From: Acridotheres tristis
Lineage: Eukaryota > Chordata > Aves > Passeriformes > Sturnidae
Direction of reading: 5' to 3'
Assembly (NCBI GenBank): GCA_037013685.1
Contig: CM072887.1
Location: 93,144,347-93,208,346 of the forward strand
Length of the DNA: 64,000 nt
The notes beneath the pieces are model-generated. The model was given only the letters and a program-made list of their open reading frames with translations. It searched no databases and had not been told where the DNA came from. Shown in pieces: positions 62,039 through 64,000 of the stretch (position 1 is the stretch's first letter; the number at the start of each line of letters is the position of its first letter). Made by a program: the position numbers and the translations under genes.

Positions 62039-64000
62039 TACTGACAGAATAGGCGTGACAGAAGTAGTTCTAACCCAAGGTGATGCTACATTGCCTCACA
62101 CAAGATACCATGAAATATTACAGAGGTAATTCTGACTCTTGGTAATTTTAAATTATTTAGGTTATTTATGTAAATGAATATTTGACTAAGAAGGTTGAAA
62201 TGCCACCCTGTTTCTTGTGTAATGGAAGGACAAATGACCTCATTATGACTTGGGTAAGGAACTGTAACAGAGGAGCTCTTTGAAGTCACCCATCCCAACT
62301 TTAACCAAACAGGCTTCCCTGGTAACAAGTGTTTTATTCTCTCTTAAGCACTGTGGGAAAAGCAGTCACAGCTGCTGGAGTGGAGATACATCTGTCTTTG
62401 GTCAAAGGAACATTGTCATGCAACACAGGCTGACATAGGGAGTAGGTCTGTTAAGAGTATTTGAGTAAATGAGCAATGGAGAGAAGGATGTAAAGGGCTG
62501 GGTTAAAGCTAGATTGGATTATTTACTTACCCCTTTGAGAAGACTAATGCTATGATTATAAATGCCCACGGCACTCAGGCATTTATGCTAAAATAATCTT
62601 TGATTATTGATTGTTTTCCTCTTGGAATTTGTTCTGAATTTCTTTCTAACTCTTCCTAAACAGTAAAATTTCTTTATTTGTCTTTATTTTATTTTATAAA
62701 ATTGTCTTTCTTTCCAAGCTTGGAACAATAACCTTGTAAAAGATATGGCTCTTAGGGGAACTCAGACAGAGTCACTTGTTTTTTCCATGATAATGAGTAG
62801 ACTTCTGTTCTTTTTATGATTTCAGAAAATCACTTCTGTAATCAAAAACAGTGCCTTATGCCATCCACCAGTCATGGTAGAAAGTTACTTTTTATTGTCC
62901 TGTTTTTCAGAAAAGAAAACAGGTTCCTCGATACTGAGTAAATTTTCACAGAGATGCCATAACAAATTGCATTTGCTGATTAAAACTTTGGAGGCAGTTT
63001 TGTCATCCAGGATTTGCACATAAGCTAAATTTTAATTAGAAACTTTACTGAATTAGTGTATATATATGCTACAACTGGAGAATATTTAAGCAGAGCAGAG
63101 AATTCAATGTAATCAGGGGGCAATTCAGAGAGTTTTTACCCAGAAGATCCTATACATCTCAAGAAGGCAGGAAACTCAATTAGTCACCTTCTGAAGCCAG
63201 CAAACAAATTCACTTTGACTTCATCAACTGCTTCAGAGAGCTGAAGGGTGAACACCACAACATTGGGGTTTGACGACTTAATGAACAAATCAGTCATCAA
63301 GAAACATGCTTGTGAGTGATTCTGTTCATCACGGCTAGTGGTATATATCTTCTGAGCATAAGTAATAGTTAAGAATTTAACAGTTTAACATACTTTAAGC
63401 AAAAAGGTCTGTATTTCACAAGCAGGGGGTTTTTAACAAACTCCTAGATATTTATAGCTGTAATTCCAACACGCATTTAAGGTAATATTCATGCAGTCAT
63501 AAATGGTTAATTGTATTTGAAATGTGGGTTTAGAGAATGTGACAGATCACTAAACCAAGCCTATCTCTCAGCATGTCCTCACTTTTGTGCACAATCACAG
63601 TAATTTCTCAAGATTTCTGGCTTCTGATCAGAATGTTCCTTCTGTGTGTACATTTTATTGTATTTAATAAACTACATGATAAAACCACATGACTACAATT
63701 TGGCCTTGCTAACTAAATCCACTCATATGATGGAACACACACTGAAAATTACAATTTCTTTAGAAATAAACTCTACAAATAAGTTGCCAATAAGGAAAAC
63801 TTTTGTGAATCTCATTGATTAAGAGTAGGTAAGCTACACCTGCTCTTTGAGGATGCTTTGAATGTTCCGCTACCCAGCAACTTTCATTTAAACTGCTGAG
63901 GGTTTCCAGTATTCAAGAATCAGCATGCTGCAAGACACAATGATTTAGAATTCTTAAAGAACATACCATATCCACCACTTTCATAACAACTAGGTTCCCA
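62039..64000. other. Unassigned AT-rich DNA, possible regulatory segment at about 62470-62640
   Basis: The segment near 62550-62625 has a 9-bp-stem inverted repeat (ATAAATGCC at 62558-62566 and GGCATTTAT at 62578-62586, loop 11) next to CTTTGATTATTGATTG, which contains a TCF/LEF-like CTTTGAT core. It is a possible conserved enhancer. The remainder to the window end shows nothing I can assign. Confidence 0.4.

Noticed and set aside
1..64000. tRNA, rRNA, snRNA, microRNA, CRISPR, mitochondrial insert or viral gene remnants other than LTRs
   Set aside because: I looked by eye for box A/B, U-RNA starts, regular spacers and viral polymerase motifs and saw none. Visual inspection cannot exclude diverged cases.

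Overview
This window looks like nuclear DNA from a bird. The best evidence is nine recognisable 5'-truncated copies of CR1, the dominant avian LINE. Several end in the CR1 3' tail (variants of ATTCTATG), and several still show fragments of the ORF2 reverse-transcriptase polyprotein in the expected reading sense. An LTR at 57648-58232 closely resembles a common avian class III (ERVL-type) LTR. The sequence is AT-rich, has long G/T or A/C simple tracts and has no dense coding. That fits a gene desert or a very large intron on a macrochromosome. A songbird is my guess, not something I can show.

I recognise no functional protein-coding gene, tRNA, rRNA, small RNA gene or CRISPR array. The open frames are short (at most about 130 codons) and mostly lie in low-complexity DNA, in CR1 fragments or in GC-richer patches. 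Three short frames (16258-16542, 38476-38670, 46962-47159) have coiled-coil-like or splice-site-flanked character. I list them only as unproven exon candidates.

Layout. 1-9.9 kb: unannotated AT-rich DNA with a 20-bp perfect palindrome, a 15-bp minisatellite and a nearly G-free A/C tract. 9.9-28 kb: CR1 fragments at 9.9, 18.0 and 22.8 kb and a 205-bp (CCCTT)n/(AAGGG)n array at 21.4 kb. 28.4-32.3 kb: CR1, then a solo LTR with a clean 5-bp target duplication (29085-29756), a cluster of three AP-1-type sites just downstream, a GC-richer island and another CR1. 32.3-50.9 kb: mostly unassigned, with one short CR1 tail at 41.9 kb and a GC-richer patch at 35.7-36.5 kb. 50.9-51.3 kb: a second solo LTR with an imperfect 6-bp duplication. 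55.5-59.8 kb: a mobile-element cluster of three CR1 copies and the ERVL-type LTR, all on the minus strand. The longest CR1 (about 1.46 kb) keeps a decayed reverse-transcriptase segment. 59.8-64 kb: unassigned, with a possible conserved regulatory segment near 62.5 kb.

There are no genes here that could work together, so the content is a record of retrotransposon insertions plus candidate regulatory and structural DNA. I did not find a convincing new biological system. The observations most worth checking are the two LTR insertions, the AAGGG array, the AP-1 cluster and the exon candidates.
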